Assembly: GCF_024362325.1 (NCBI RefSeq)
Contig: NZ_CP101497.1
Location: forward strand, 1,984,001-2,048,000
DNA length: 64,000 bases
Reading direction: 5' to 3'
Origin: Microcella humidisoli
GTDB taxonomy: Bacteria > Actinomycetota > Actinomycetes > Actinomycetales > Microbacteriaceae
This document shows, in pieces, positions 34,121 to 41,923 of the stretch. The translations under genes and the position numbers were made by a program. Numbering within the stretch: position 1 is the stretch's first letter; every line of letters begins with the position of its first letter. The notes beneath the pieces were generated by a model that saw only the letters and a list, made by a program, of their open reading frames with translations, was not told the origin of the DNA and made no database searches.

Positions 34121-36151
34121 CTACGCGGCGAGGCCGCGCCGCTGCAGCAGCGGCTCGATGACGGCGTCGCGCCCGCGGAAGTCGCGGTACGCCGCGAGCG
34201 GGTCGCGCGTGCCGCCGACGCCGAGCACGTACTGCCGGAACCGGTCGCCGTTGGCGCGCGTGAGCCCGCCGTTCTGCTCGAACCACTGCACGGTGTCGGC
34301 GTCGAGCACCTCACTCCAGATGTAGCTGTAGTAGCCGGCGTCGTAGCCGCCCGAGAACGTGTGGGCGAAGTACGTCGAGCTGTAGCGCGTGGGCACGGCG
34401 GAGTTGTCGAGGCCCACGCGCGCGAGGGCGGCGGCTTCGAAGGCGGCGACATCCGTCACGGCGGCGGCCTCCTCGGCGCTGAGCGTGTGCCAGGCCTGGT
34501 CGAGCAGCGCTGCGGCGAGGTACTCGCTCGTCGCGAAGCCCTCGCCCCACAGCTGCGCGGCGCGCACGCGGTCGAGCACGTCGGCCGGAATCGGCTCGCC
34601 CGTGACGTGGTGCACCGCGTAGTCGTTGACGATCTCGGGCCAGAGCATCCACATCTCGTTGACCTGGCTGGGGAACTCGACGAAGTCGCGGTACACGTTC
34701 GTGCCGGTGAACCGCGGGTAGGTGACGTGCGCGAAGAGCCCGTGCAGCGCGTGCCCGAACTCGTGGAAGAACGTGTTGACCTCGTCGTAGGTCAGCAGCG
34801 TCGGCTCGCCCGCGGCGGGCTTGGGCACGTTGAGATTGTTGACGACGATCGTGGGATGCCCGAGCAGCGAGTTCTGCCCGATGAGCTCGTTCATCCACGC
34901 TCCGCCGCGCTTGCTGTCGCGGGTGTAGAGGTCGAGCAGGTAGAGCCCGAGGTCGGATCCATCCTCGTTGCGCACCTCGAACACCCGCACCTCCGGGTGG
35001 TAGCCCTGCAGGTCGCTTCGCTCGGTGAAGGTGATGCCGTAGACCTTCGTCGCGGCGGCGAACACGCCCTGCTGCAGCACGCGCTCGGCCTCGAAGTAGG
35101 GGCGCAGTTCGCCGAGGTCGATGTCGTACTCGGCCTTGCGCACCTTCTCGCTGTAGTGCGCCCAGTCGTGCGCCGCGATGGGGTGGCCGGCGAGGGCCTC
35201 GAGCTTGGCCTGCTCGGCGGCGGCGTTGCGTGCGGCCGCGGGGGCGAGCCGCTCGAGCATCTCGGCGACGCGGTCGGGAGTCTGCGCGGTCTGGTCGGCC
35301 GTGACGAAGGCGGCGTGGCTGTCGAAGCCGAGCAGGGCGGCGCGCTCGGCGCGCAGGCGCACGATCTCGAGCAGCACGGGGCGGTTGTCGTGCTCGCTGT
35401 CGCGTGACCCGCGGGCGCGCGAGGCGGTCATGATGCGCTCCCGAACCTCGCGGTTCGTCAGGCTCTCGAGCCACGGGTGGCCCGTCGGCAGCACGAGGGT
35501 GACGAGGTACTTGCCGTCGAGGCCGCGGTCGGCGGCGGCCTGCGCGGCGGCGCTGATCTCGCCGGGGGTGAGACCGTCGAGCTCGGCGGGGTCGTCGATG
35601 ACGAGAGCGAGGTCGTTGGTGTCGGCGAGCAGGTTCTTCTCGAACCGGGTTTCGAGAGTGGAGATGCGCGCGTTGAGCTCGCTCAGGCGCGCTTTTTGCC
35701 CGTCGTCGAGGCCCGCGCCCGCGAGGGTCATCTCGGTGTAGTGCCGCTCGACGAGGTAGCGCTGCTCATCGGTGAGCCCGAGCGCGTCGAGCTGCTCGTG
35801 CAGCTGCGCGATGCGCCAGTAGAGCGCCGAATCGAGCTTGATGGCGTCTTCGTGCGCGGCGAGCTTCGGTGCGAGCTCTTCTTCGAGCGCGTTCGTGACA
35901 TCGTTCGAGTCGGCCGAGGCCTTGTTGTAGAACACGCGCAGCACGCGCGTCAGCAGCTGCCCGCTCGACTCGAGCGGCACCATCGTGTTCTCGAAGGTCG
36001 GCATGTCGCGACGCCGGGTGATGTTCTGAATCTCGGCGAGCTGCTCGGTCATGCCCTGCTCGATCGCGGGGGCGTAGTGCTCATCGCTGATCTCGGCGAA
36101 GGGCGGCAGCTGGTAGGGCAGGGTGCTCGGGGCGAGGAACGGGTTCGACAT
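34121..36151 (-). CDS. dcp: M3 family metallopeptidase, peptidyl-dipeptidase Dcp-like
   Basis: Zinc peptidase that trims dipeptides from the C-termini of oligopeptides, 676 residues, cytosolic (no signal peptide). The active site is FFHEFGHALHGLF (HExxH), with the third ligand Glu in the following EFPSQVNEMW helix region. The N-terminus NPFLAPSTLPYQLPPF is typical of Dcp/PrlC. It is divergent from an ArsR-type regulator, and the region between holds an array of dyads, so repression by that protein is likely. TAGGGT stands six bases before the ATG. Confidence 0.92.
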   Translation of the reverse strand: MSNPFLAPSTLPYQLPPFAEISDEHYAPAIEQGMTEQLAEIQNITRRRDMPTFENTMVPLESSGQLLTRVLRVFYNKASADSNDVTNALEEELAPKLAAHEDAIKLDSALYWRIAQLHEQLDALGLTDEQRYLVERHYTEMTLAGAGLDDGQKARLSELNARISTLETRFEKNLLADTNDLALVIDDPAELDGLTPGEISAAAQAAADRGLDGKYLVTLVLPTGHPWLESLTNREVRERIMTASRARGSRDSEHDNRPVLLEIVRLRAERAALLGFDSHAAFVTADQTAQTPDRVAEMLERLAPAAARNAAAEQAKLEALAGHPIAAHDWAHYSEKVRKAEYDIDLGELRPYFEAERVLQQGVFAAATKVYGITFTERSDLQGYHPEVRVFEVRNEDGSDLGLYLLDLYTRDSKRGGAWMNELIGQNSLLGHPTIVVNNLNVPKPAAGEPTLLTYDEVNTFFHEFGHALHGLFAHVTYPRFTGTNVYRDFVEFPSQVNEMWMLWPEIVNDYAVHHVTGEPIPADVLDRVRAAQLWGEGFATSEYLAAALLDQAWHTLSAEEAAAVTDVAAFEAAALARVGLDNSAVPTRYSSTYFAHTFSGGYDAGYYSYIWSEVLDADTVQWFEQNGGLTRANGDRFRQYVLGVGGTRDPLAAYRDFRGRDAVIEPLLQRRGLAA

Positions 36152-36163
36152 GCCTCCACCCTA
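36152..36163 (-). promoter_or_regulatory. Leaderless -10 element of dcp
   Basis: On the minus strand TAGGGT, then GGAGGC, then ATG. The GGAGG in the spacer is too close to act as a ribosome-binding site. The first dyad of the operator array lies across the upstream spacer and -35 region. Confidence 0.5.
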
Positions 36164-36172
36164 GGCCCGCGG

Positions 36173-36232
36173 TGCAAAGATCTCTCTGCAAATAGATGCT
36201 TGCAAAGAAACTCTTGCAAAGAAGTCTTTGCA
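36173..36232. promoter_or_regulatory. Array of overlapping TGCAAAGA dyads with 14-bp period
   Basis: TGCA occurs at 36173, 36187, 36201, 36215 and 36229, exactly 14 bases apart. Four of these continue as TGCAAA. The last unit is a perfect dyad TGCAAAGA-AG-TCTTTGCA (36215-36232), and the first (36173-36190) has one mismatch. The perfect dyad covers TTGCAA (-35, 36214) and the spacer to TATCGT (-10, 36237) of the regulator gene. The first covers the dcp promoter. This fits cooperative autoregulation by the ArsR-type protein. Confidence 0.75.
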
Positions 36233-36249
36233 TTGCTATCGTCGTGATC

Positions 36250-36897
36250 ATGGGACACGACAGCAGCGACACCGAAGGGCGCACGGCCGACCTCGACGGC
36301 CTCAAGGCGCTCGCGCATCCGCTGCGGGTGCAGTTGATCGAAGCGCTGTCGACCTACGGCGAAGACACGGCGAGCGGCCTCGCCGACCGGCTCGGCGAGT
36401 CGAGCGGTGCCACCAGTTACCACCTGCGCCAGCTCGAGAAGCACGGCTATGTGCGCGAGGTCGAAGGGCGCGGCACCGGTCGCGAGCGGTGGTGGGAGCG
36501 GGTTCCCGGCCCCATCCACCTCGGCAGCGCCGAGCTCGACGAGACCGAGGCGGGCCGCGCGGCGTCGCGCGTGATCATGCGCGAGTGGCTGCACCACCGC
36601 GAGGCGGGCCTGCGCGACGTCATCGAGCGCGGGCACGAGGTGCTCAGCCCCGCGTGGCGAGAAGCGCTGGCCCTTCAGTCCGCGAGCGTGCATGTCACCG
36701 CCGAGCAGCTCGATGAGCTGAACCATCGAATCGTCGACCTCATCGTCGACTTCGCTCGCGATCACCGCGGCCAGCGCACCCCCGGCTCACGGCCGGTGCA
36801 CCTGCAGTACTACGCCTTCCCGGTTCTCGACGGCGTCGAGATCCCTGCCGACGCATCCACCCCCGCCACCACTCTTCAGAAAGAGAGCCGATCATGA
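36250..36897 (+). CDS. ArsR-type winged-helix transcriptional regulator
   Basis: 215 residues. The helix-turn-helix lies near the N-terminus (about 17-65): LKALAHPLRVQLIEAL, then SGLADRLGESSGATSYHLRQLEKHGYV, then the beta-wing with REVEGRGTGRERWWERV. The long C-terminal half is helical with no Cys metal site, so a metal-sensing role is unlikely. The frame is open 18 codons upstream, but this would start inside the operator, and the ATG chosen has an extended -10 (TGCTATCGT) seven bases before it. It is divergent from dcp and overlaps the small gene downstream by ATGA. Confidence 0.88.
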   Translation: MGHDSSDTEGRTADLDGLKALAHPLRVQLIEALSTYGEDTASGLADRLGESSGATSYHLRQLEKHGYVREVEGRGTGRERWWERVPGPIHLGSAELDETEAGRAASRVIMREWLHHREAGLRDVIERGHEVLSPAWREALALQSASVHVTAEQLDELNHRIVDLIVDFARDHRGQRTPGSRPVHLQYYAFPVLDGVEIPADASTPATTLQKESRS

Positions 36898-37103
36898 CCA
36901 CGATCTCGCTCACCGTGTGCGACGCGACTCCCCGCGAGTCGACGCTGCGCCGGATTGCCCTCAGTGCGGGCGTCGCGCTCGTGCGCTGGGCGCACCGCCG
37001 CCCGCTGCCGCCCACGCACGAGCAGCGGGCCCTGCGCCTCGCCGCCCAGCAGGCCGTCGCGCAGCAGCGCGATGGCGCCGCGCGCTACGGCTTCGTGCGG
37101 TAG
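36894..37103 (+). CDS. Small basic protein coupled to the ArsR-type regulator
   Basis: 69 residues, no recognised domain. The start overlaps the regulator stop (ATGA), and AAAGAGAG lies in front, so it is very probably translated. It has a short hydrophobic stretch (IALSAGVALVRWAHRR) and a basic, Gln/Ala/Arg-rich end. Similar small basic proteins beside regulators occur in relatives, but no function is known to me. Confidence 0.55.
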   Translation: MTTISLTVCDATPRESTLRRIALSAGVALVRWAHRRPLPPTHEQRALRLAAQQAVAQQRDGAARYGFVR

Positions 37104-37120
37104 TCCCGCGCCCCCGAACT

Positions 37121-37230
37121 GACACCCCGCGTTCAGCGACGCGCAGCACCGATGCACCTCCGGATGATCCGAGCATCCGCATCGGGCGGGAGATACGCCC
37201 CGCACCTCCCGTCGCTCAGCGCGGGGTGTC
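37121..37230. repeat. Nested inverted repeat between convergent small genes
   Basis: Outer arms of 21 bases (37121-37141 and 37210-37230, two mismatches) enclose a second stem CCGATG/CATCGG (37149-37154, 37180-37185) and an inner stem CGGATG/CATCCG. The right outer arm overlaps the end of the 78-residue gene. It may act as a bidirectional terminator. The multi-stem form is larger than needed for that. Confidence 0.6.
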
Positions 37231-37452
37231 GCCGTCTTCCGTCACGACCGTGCCATCGTGCGCGACGCGGATGACCGTGCCATCGTCGAGCTCGACGACC
37301 GGGCGGTTCTCGAGCCACGTGAGCGTCCAGCGCCACAGCGTCGTGTCGCGTCCCAGCAGCTCGCCCTCGACGGCGCGGACCGCCGCGCGCACCTCGGGGC
37401 TCAGGCGGGCGGGCGGTTCGCCGCCCACGGTCCAGCGGGTTCCGAGTTGCAT
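37216..37452 (-). CDS. Hypothetical small protein downstream of MarR
   Basis: 78 residues, soluble, no recognised family. Trp-rich centre (TLWRWTLTWLENRPVVELDDGTVIRV). The DDGT and HDGT turns suggest beta-hairpins. A good AAGGAG precedes the ATG. The gene lies 59 bases after the MarR gene in the same direction and probably shares its transcript. Confidence 0.6.
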   Translation of the reverse strand: MQLGTRWTVGGEPPARLSPEVRAAVRAVEGELLGRDTTLWRWTLTWLENRPVVELDDGTVIRVAHDGTVVTEDGDTPR

Positions 37453-37511
37453 GCGTGCTCCTTCGATCGAGGGGGGTGGGGGAGAGGGCGGCCGCGCGCG
37501 GCGGCCGAGGG

Positions 37512-37943
37512 TCAGGGGTCGACGAATTGGCGGTGCAGGGCCGCGGCGAGCCCGCGCGCCTCGGCGGCGTCGATGCCGCGGGCGAGTTCGGCCAGCAGTC
37601 GATCGCCGAGGTCGATGGCGGCGATGCCGGCCGCGGTGATCGACACGGCGTTCTCGCGACGCGAGCTCGTCGACGGCTCGACGGTCACGAGTCCGAGCGC
37701 GGCGGCTTCCTTGATGCGGCGGCTGACGCTGCTCTTGTCGAGCCCCAGACCGTCGGCGACGGCTTGCTGGCTGATGGCGTCGTCGGGGCGACGCAGTGCG
37801 CAGAGCACGGCGTAGGTAGCGGCCGAGAAGCCCGAGTGGGCGCGCAGCTGGGCGTCGAGTCGACTCTCGAGGCGCGAGCTGAGGGCCCGCGCCGCGAGCC
37901 ACAGCTCGAGCGCCTCGACGCCGTGGTCGTCTTCGGGGGGCAC
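37512..37943 (-). CDS. MarR family transcriptional regulator
   Basis: 143 residues with the winged helix at about 45-105: AATYAVLCALRR, ISQQAVADGLGLDKSSVSRRIKEAAALGLV, and the wing TVEPSTSSRRENAVSITAAG. The start is GTG with a GGAG in front. It is divergent from an NQO-type reductase, and three phased GTTG-N6-CAAC dyads lie between the two. MarR proteins next to quinone reductases commonly respond to quinones or electrophiles (family knowledge). The actual ligand is not visible. Confidence 0.88.
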   Translation of the reverse strand: MPPEDDHGVEALELWLAARALSSRLESRLDAQLRAHSGFSAATYAVLCALRRPDDAISQQAVADGLGLDKSSVSRRIKEAAALGLVTVEPSTSSRRENAVSITAAGIAAIDLGDRLLAELARGIDAAEARGLAAALHRQFVDP

Positions 37944-37965
37944 GACTCCATCGTGGCAGTCATCA

Positions 37966-38009
37966 GTTGGACAGACAACAGTTGGACAAGAAACAGTTGC
38001 TCATGCAAC
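37966..38009. promoter_or_regulatory. Three phased GTTG-N6-CAAC dyads, 15-bp period
   Basis: Dyads at 37966-37979, 37981-37994 (one base off, AAAC) and 37996-38009 each begin 15 bases apart, with GTTGGACA in the first two units. They fill the space between the MarR start and the candidate -10 GATAGT (38010) of the reductase gene. The dyad form suits MarR dimers, and the phasing suggests cooperative occupation. Confidence 0.7.
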
Positions 38010-38048
38010 GATAGTGCGGTTCGCATCCCTCGACCCCTTCGGAGCCTC

Positions 38049-38705
38049 ATGCACGTGCTTCTCGTTCTCGACCATCCCTACGGCGTCGGTGCAGGTGGCG
38101 ACGTGCCGCACCGCCGCAGCCTCGTGGTGGCCATGCTCGACGCCGCGCGCGACGGGCTCGAGCGCGCCGGGCACACGCACGAGACGATCGACCTCGCCGA
38201 CCTCGACCCCGCCATGACCGACGACGACCTCGTCGCGTGGCGCCGGCAGACCGAGCCCCGGGCCGACGTCGCGGCGCTGCAGCAGCGGCTCGCGGGCGCC
38301 GACCACCTCGTGCTCGCGTTCCCGGTGTGGTGGATGTCGATGCCGGCCCGCACGAAAGGCTTCCTCGACCGCGTGCTCACGCCCGGGTTCGCGTTCGACG
38401 AGCCCGTGCCGGGCGGGCGGCTGCACCGCCGCCTGCACCGCTTGCAGGGCGTCACCGCGCTCGTGGCGATGACGACGCCGTCGTGGCTCTACACGGCCTG
38501 GTTCGGCGCCCCGGCCCGGCGCATTCTCGACCGCGGCACGTTCCGCCTCATCGGCATCCCCCGCGTGCGCTGGATCGCGATCGACCGCTCCGCGCAGCGC
38601 GGCGCGGCGTCGCGGCAGCGCGCCCTCGAGCGGGTGCGACGGCGGTTCGCGGCCCTGCGGCCCCTCACCCGTCAGTCGGCGTCGGCGGTCGTCTCGAGCT
38701 CGTAG
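38049..38705 (+). CDS. NAD(P)H:quinone oxidoreductase-like flavodoxin-fold protein
   Basis: FAD/FMN-dependent reductase of the NQO/KefF-type flavodoxin-2 family, 218 residues. MHVLLVLDHPYGVG is the N-terminal flavin phosphate strand. ADHLVLAFPVWWMSMPARTKGFLDRVLTPGFAF is the family core with the PxWW motif. The frame is open far upstream, but the ATG here has GGAG before it and lies just after the dyad array. Two-electron reduction of quinones is the likely reaction. The last 34 bases overlap the convergent acetyltransferase gene. Confidence 0.88.
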   Translation: MHVLLVLDHPYGVGAGGDVPHRRSLVVAMLDAARDGLERAGHTHETIDLADLDPAMTDDDLVAWRRQTEPRADVAALQQRLAGADHLVLAFPVWWMSMPARTKGFLDRVLTPGFAFDEPVPGGRLHRRLHRLQGVTALVAMTTPSWLYTAWFGAPARRILDRGTFRLIGIPRVRWIAIDRSAQRGAASRQRALERVRRRFAALRPLTRQSASAVVSSS

Positions 38706-39133
38706 GTGACCCAGGTCGCGCGGGTCGCGACGCGATCGTAGACGCGCTGTGCGCGCTCGTTGTCGGCCGCGGTGATCCAGCGGATCGTGCCACCGCCGTG
38801 CGCGCGGGCGTGCTGCTCGATGGCCGCGAGCAGCGCCGTGCCGGCGCCCGAGCCGCGCACCTCGGGCTCGGTGTACAGGTCGTCGAGGAACCATCCGGGG
38901 CCGGCCGTGAAGGTGTCGGGCTGCTCGCGCACGTGCGCGAAGCCCACGACCCGGCCGGCGTGCTCGGCGACGAGGCAGAACAGCGGGTGCTCCGCATCCA
39001 TGAGCCACGCCCACACGCCGTCGAGCACGGCGTCGTCGAAGTCGGTCTCGTAGAAGACGCCGTAGGCCGTGAACAGCTCGCGCCAGCGCTCAGCGTCGCG
39101 CGCCTCGAGGCGCCGCACCGTCACGTCGCCCAT
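38672..39133 (-). CDS. GNAT family N-acetyltransferase
   Basis: 153 residues with a complete single GNAT domain: N-terminal VRRLEARDAERWRELF, central strand LVAEHAGRVVGFAHV, acetyl-CoA loop EVRGSGAGTALL and C-terminal NERAQRVYDRV. The substrate is unknown. The gene starts two bases after valS on the same strand and probably belongs to its transcript. Its 3' end overlaps the reductase gene on the other strand, so transcription from both sides meets here. Confidence 0.85.
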   Translation of the reverse strand: MGDVTVRRLEARDAERWRELFTAYGVFYETDFDDAVLDGVWAWLMDAEHPLFCLVAEHAGRVVGFAHVREQPDTFTAGPGWFLDDLYTEPEVRGSGAGTALLAAIEQHARAHGGGTIRWITAADNERAQRVYDRVATRATWVTYELETTADAD

Positions 39134-39135
39134 GC

Positions 39136-41724
39136 TCAGGCCTCCGGCAGCTCGGCCAGCTCGATCGACACGACCGAGACCTCGTCGGCGGGCTCGAAGG
39201 TCAGCGACGCGATGCGCCCGACGGCGGCGAGGTCGGCGGCCGCGAGTTCGAGCAGCGACGGGCCGGCGATGACCGCGCTCGAGACGGGCGTCTTCTGCGA
39301 GGCCTTCGCGTCGGTCTTCGCGCGGCGGATGCCGATGAGCGCCTCCGACACGAGGGGCAGCAGGCCGCCGTGCTGGGCATCCACGCCCAGTTCGTCGACG
39401 GTCGGCCAGGGCGCGCGGTGCACGGATCCCTCGTGCGTCCAGCTCCAGACCTCCTCGGTCGCGAACGGGATGACCGGGGCGAACAGGCGCAGGAAGACGT
39501 CGATCGCGAGCTGCAGGGCCGTGACGGCGCTCGCCTGGCCGGCCTCGCCCTGCGAGCCGTAGGCGCGCTCTTTCACGAGCTCGAGGTAGTCGTCGGTGAA
39601 GGTCCAGAAGAACTGCTCCGCCACTTCGAGCGCGCGCGCGTGGTCGTACTCCTCATAGGCGCGGGTCGCGGTGGAGACCACCTCGCCGAGGGTCGCGAGC
39701 ATGTCGATGTCGAGGGGCTCGGTCACCGCATCCGGGCCCGTCACAGCACCCGCGGGGGCCTCGAACGAGTAGACGAACTTGGCCGCGTTCAGCACCTTGA
39801 TGGCGAGGCGGCGCCCGATCTTCATCTGCTTCGGGTTCTGCGGGTCGAAGGCCGCGTCGGTGCCGAGGCGCGACGAGGCCGCCCAGTAGCGCACCGCGTC
39901 GCTGCCGTGCTCGTCGAGCATCGCCGCCGGGGTCACGACATTGCCTTTCGACTTCGACATCTTCTTGCGGTCGGGGTCGACGATGAATCCCGAGATGCCC
40001 GCGTGCTTCCACGGCAGGGTGCCGTGCTCGAGCTCGGCGCGCAGCACGGTCGAGAACAGCCAGGTGCGAATGATGTCCTGCCCCTGGCTGCGCAGGTCGT
40101 AGGGGAACACGAGCCCGAAGAGCTCGGGGTCGTCCTCCCACTTCGCCGCGATCTGCGGGGTGAGCGACGAGGTCGCCCAGGTGTCCATGATGTCGACCTC
40201 GCCGATGAAGCCGTTCGGCTGGCCGCGCTGCGCCTCGTTGAACCCGGGGGCGGGCATCGAGGCGGGGTCGACGGGCAGCTGGTCCTCCGACGGCACGATG
40301 GGCTCGCCGGTCTGCTCGCCGTGCTCGTCGAGGCGGTACCAGACGGGAATCGGCACGCCGAAGAAGCGCTGGCGCGAGATGAGCCAGTCGCCCGAGAGGC
40401 CGCCGACCCAGTTCTCGTAGCGCACGCGCATGAAGTCGGGGTGGAAGGCGATCTCGCGCCCGCGCTCGAGCAGGCGCGCGTTGAGTGCCTCGTCGCGCGC
40501 GCCGTTGGCGATGTACCACTGGCGCGTCGTGACGATCTCGAGCGGCTTGTCGCCCTTCTCGAAGAACTTCACGGGGTGCGTGATGGGCCGTGGTTCGCCG
40601 ATGAGGTCGCCCGATTCACGCAGCAGTTCGACGATGCGCGCCTTGGCGCTGAACACGGTCTTGCCGGCGAGCTCGGCGTACACCTCGGCGCCCGCGCCCT
40701 CGATGCCCGAGGGCGCCTCGGCGAGCACGCGCCCGTCTTTGCCGAGCATGGGCCGCAACGGCAGGTCGAGCTCGCGCCACCACACGACGTCGGTCACATC
40801 ACCGAAGGTGCAGACCATGGCGATGCCCGAGCCCTTGTCTTGCTGCGCCAGGTGGTGCGCCACGACGGGCACCTCGACGCCGAACAGCGGCGTGCGCACC
40901 GTGGTGCCGAAGAGCGCCTGGTACCGGGGGTCATCGGGATGCGCGACGAGCGCCACGCAGGCGGGGATCAGTTCGGGGCGGGTCGTCTCGATGTCGACGG
41001 TCGAGCCGTCGGGAGCGTGGAACGACACCCGGTGGAACGCGCCGGGCATCTCCTTGTCTTCCAGCTCGGCCTGCGCGACGGCGGTGCGGAAGGTGACATC
41101 CCACAGCGTGGGAGCATCCGCCCGGTACGCCTCGCCGCGCGCGAGGTTGCGCAGGAAGGCCCGCTGGGCCACGCGCTGCGCCTCGTCGCCGATGGTGCGG
41201 TAGGTCTGGCTCCAGTCGACGCTGAGGCCGAGCGTGCGCCACAGGTCTTCGAACTGCTTCTCGTCTTCGACGGTCAGGCGCTCGCACAGCTCGATGAAGT
41301 TGCGGCGGCTGACGGGCACCTGGTCGGCCGACTTCGAACTGGCGTTGTCGCCGCCCTCGAGCGGCGGAGTGAAGTCGGGGTCGTAGGGCAGCGTCGGGTC
41401 GCAGCGCACGCCGAAGTAATTCTGCACCCGGCGCTCGGTGGGCAGTCCGTTGTCGTCCCAGCCCATCGGGTAGAAGAGGTTCTTGCCCCGCATACGCTGG
41501 AACCGCGCGGCGAGGTCCATGTGTGTGTAGCTGAAGACGTGGCCGATGTGCAGCGAGCCCGAGGCGGTCGGCGGGGGAGTGTCGATCGCGTAGACCGAGT
41601 CGGGCCCCGCATCCACGGCCGCCTGACGGTCGAAGGCGTACGTGCCCTGCTCTTCCCAGGCCGGAGCCCACTTGCTCTCTAGACCTTCGAGGGCGGGCTT
41701 CTCGGGCAGGCTGGCGTTGCTCAT
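39136..41724 (-). CDS. valS: Valyl-tRNA synthetase
   Basis: Class I aminoacyl-tRNA synthetase that charges tRNA-Val and edits Thr, 862 residues. The HIGH motif is GSLHIGHVFSYTHMD (near 58). The editing domain spans about 220-350, KMSKS is DRKKMSKSKGNVVTP (about 590), and the anticodon-binding helices follow. The length and the LFYPMGWDDNGLPTERRVQNYFGV stretch fit the actinobacterial short ValS, which lacks most of the C-terminal coiled coil. The leader of about 200 bases has no T-box motif. An acetyltransferase gene follows at two bases. Confidence 0.97.
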   Translation of the reverse strand: MSNASLPEKPALEGLESKWAPAWEEQGTYAFDRQAAVDAGPDSVYAIDTPPPTASGSLHIGHVFSYTHMDLAARFQRMRGKNLFYPMGWDDNGLPTERRVQNYFGVRCDPTLPYDPDFTPPLEGGDNASSKSADQVPVSRRNFIELCERLTVEDEKQFEDLWRTLGLSVDWSQTYRTIGDEAQRVAQRAFLRNLARGEAYRADAPTLWDVTFRTAVAQAELEDKEMPGAFHRVSFHAPDGSTVDIETTRPELIPACVALVAHPDDPRYQALFGTTVRTPLFGVEVPVVAHHLAQQDKGSGIAMVCTFGDVTDVVWWRELDLPLRPMLGKDGRVLAEAPSGIEGAGAEVYAELAGKTVFSAKARIVELLRESGDLIGEPRPITHPVKFFEKGDKPLEIVTTRQWYIANGARDEALNARLLERGREIAFHPDFMRVRYENWVGGLSGDWLISRQRFFGVPIPVWYRLDEHGEQTGEPIVPSEDQLPVDPASMPAPGFNEAQRGQPNGFIGEVDIMDTWATSSLTPQIAAKWEDDPELFGLVFPYDLRSQGQDIIRTWLFSTVLRAELEHGTLPWKHAGISGFIVDPDRKKMSKSKGNVVTPAAMLDEHGSDAVRYWAASSRLGTDAAFDPQNPKQMKIGRRLAIKVLNAAKFVYSFEAPAGAVTGPDAVTEPLDIDMLATLGEVVSTATRAYEEYDHARALEVAEQFFWTFTDDYLELVKERAYGSQGEAGQASAVTALQLAIDVFLRLFAPVIPFATEEVWSWTHEGSVHRAPWPTVDELGVDAQHGGLLPLVSEALIGIRRAKTDAKASQKTPVSSAVIAGPSLLELAAADLAAVGRIASLTFEPADEVSVVSIELAELPEA

Positions 41725-41923
41725 CGCAGGTCTCGCTTCGCTATGTGCGGCACCGTGTCAGAAGGGTGAGGTGCCTGAGTGTGGGAGGTGCTGCCATCGT
41801 ACCGGCCCTGCAGAACCTGCCCGGTTTCGTCACCCCCCGTTCGCGGGGGCGAAATCTGTTTGCGAATTGCCCTCGATACCGTAGCGTGACCATATCTCGC
41901 CTCTTTCACCCCTAGGGATCCCC
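41725..41923. other. Divergent intergenic region valS / subtilisin
   Basis: 199 bases, less GC-rich than its surroundings near the protease. It holds a short CCCCCG-TTCG-CGGGGG hairpin (41834-41849) and AT-richer sequence with possible promoter elements for both genes. A 62-codon frame ends on the valS start but shows no ribosome-binding site or Val run, so I do not call a leader peptide. Confidence 0.4.

Noticed and set aside
36894..37103. Antitoxin or toxin role for the 69-residue protein
   Set aside because: Small size and a gene overlap alone are not evidence; no toxin-antitoxin motif is visible.
34121..38705. A defence island
   Set aside because: Several small genes and regulators cluster here, but none encodes a nuclease, helicase, methylase or other defence domain.
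41721..41909. 62-codon frame ending on the valS start codon, as a leader peptide
   Set aside because: No ribosome-binding site, no cluster of Val codons and no attenuator pairings that I could find.
41725..41923. T-box in the valS leader
   Set aside because: The conserved T-box bulge (GGGTGGTACCGCG type) is absent on the minus strand; only a loose GGTACGATGG is present.
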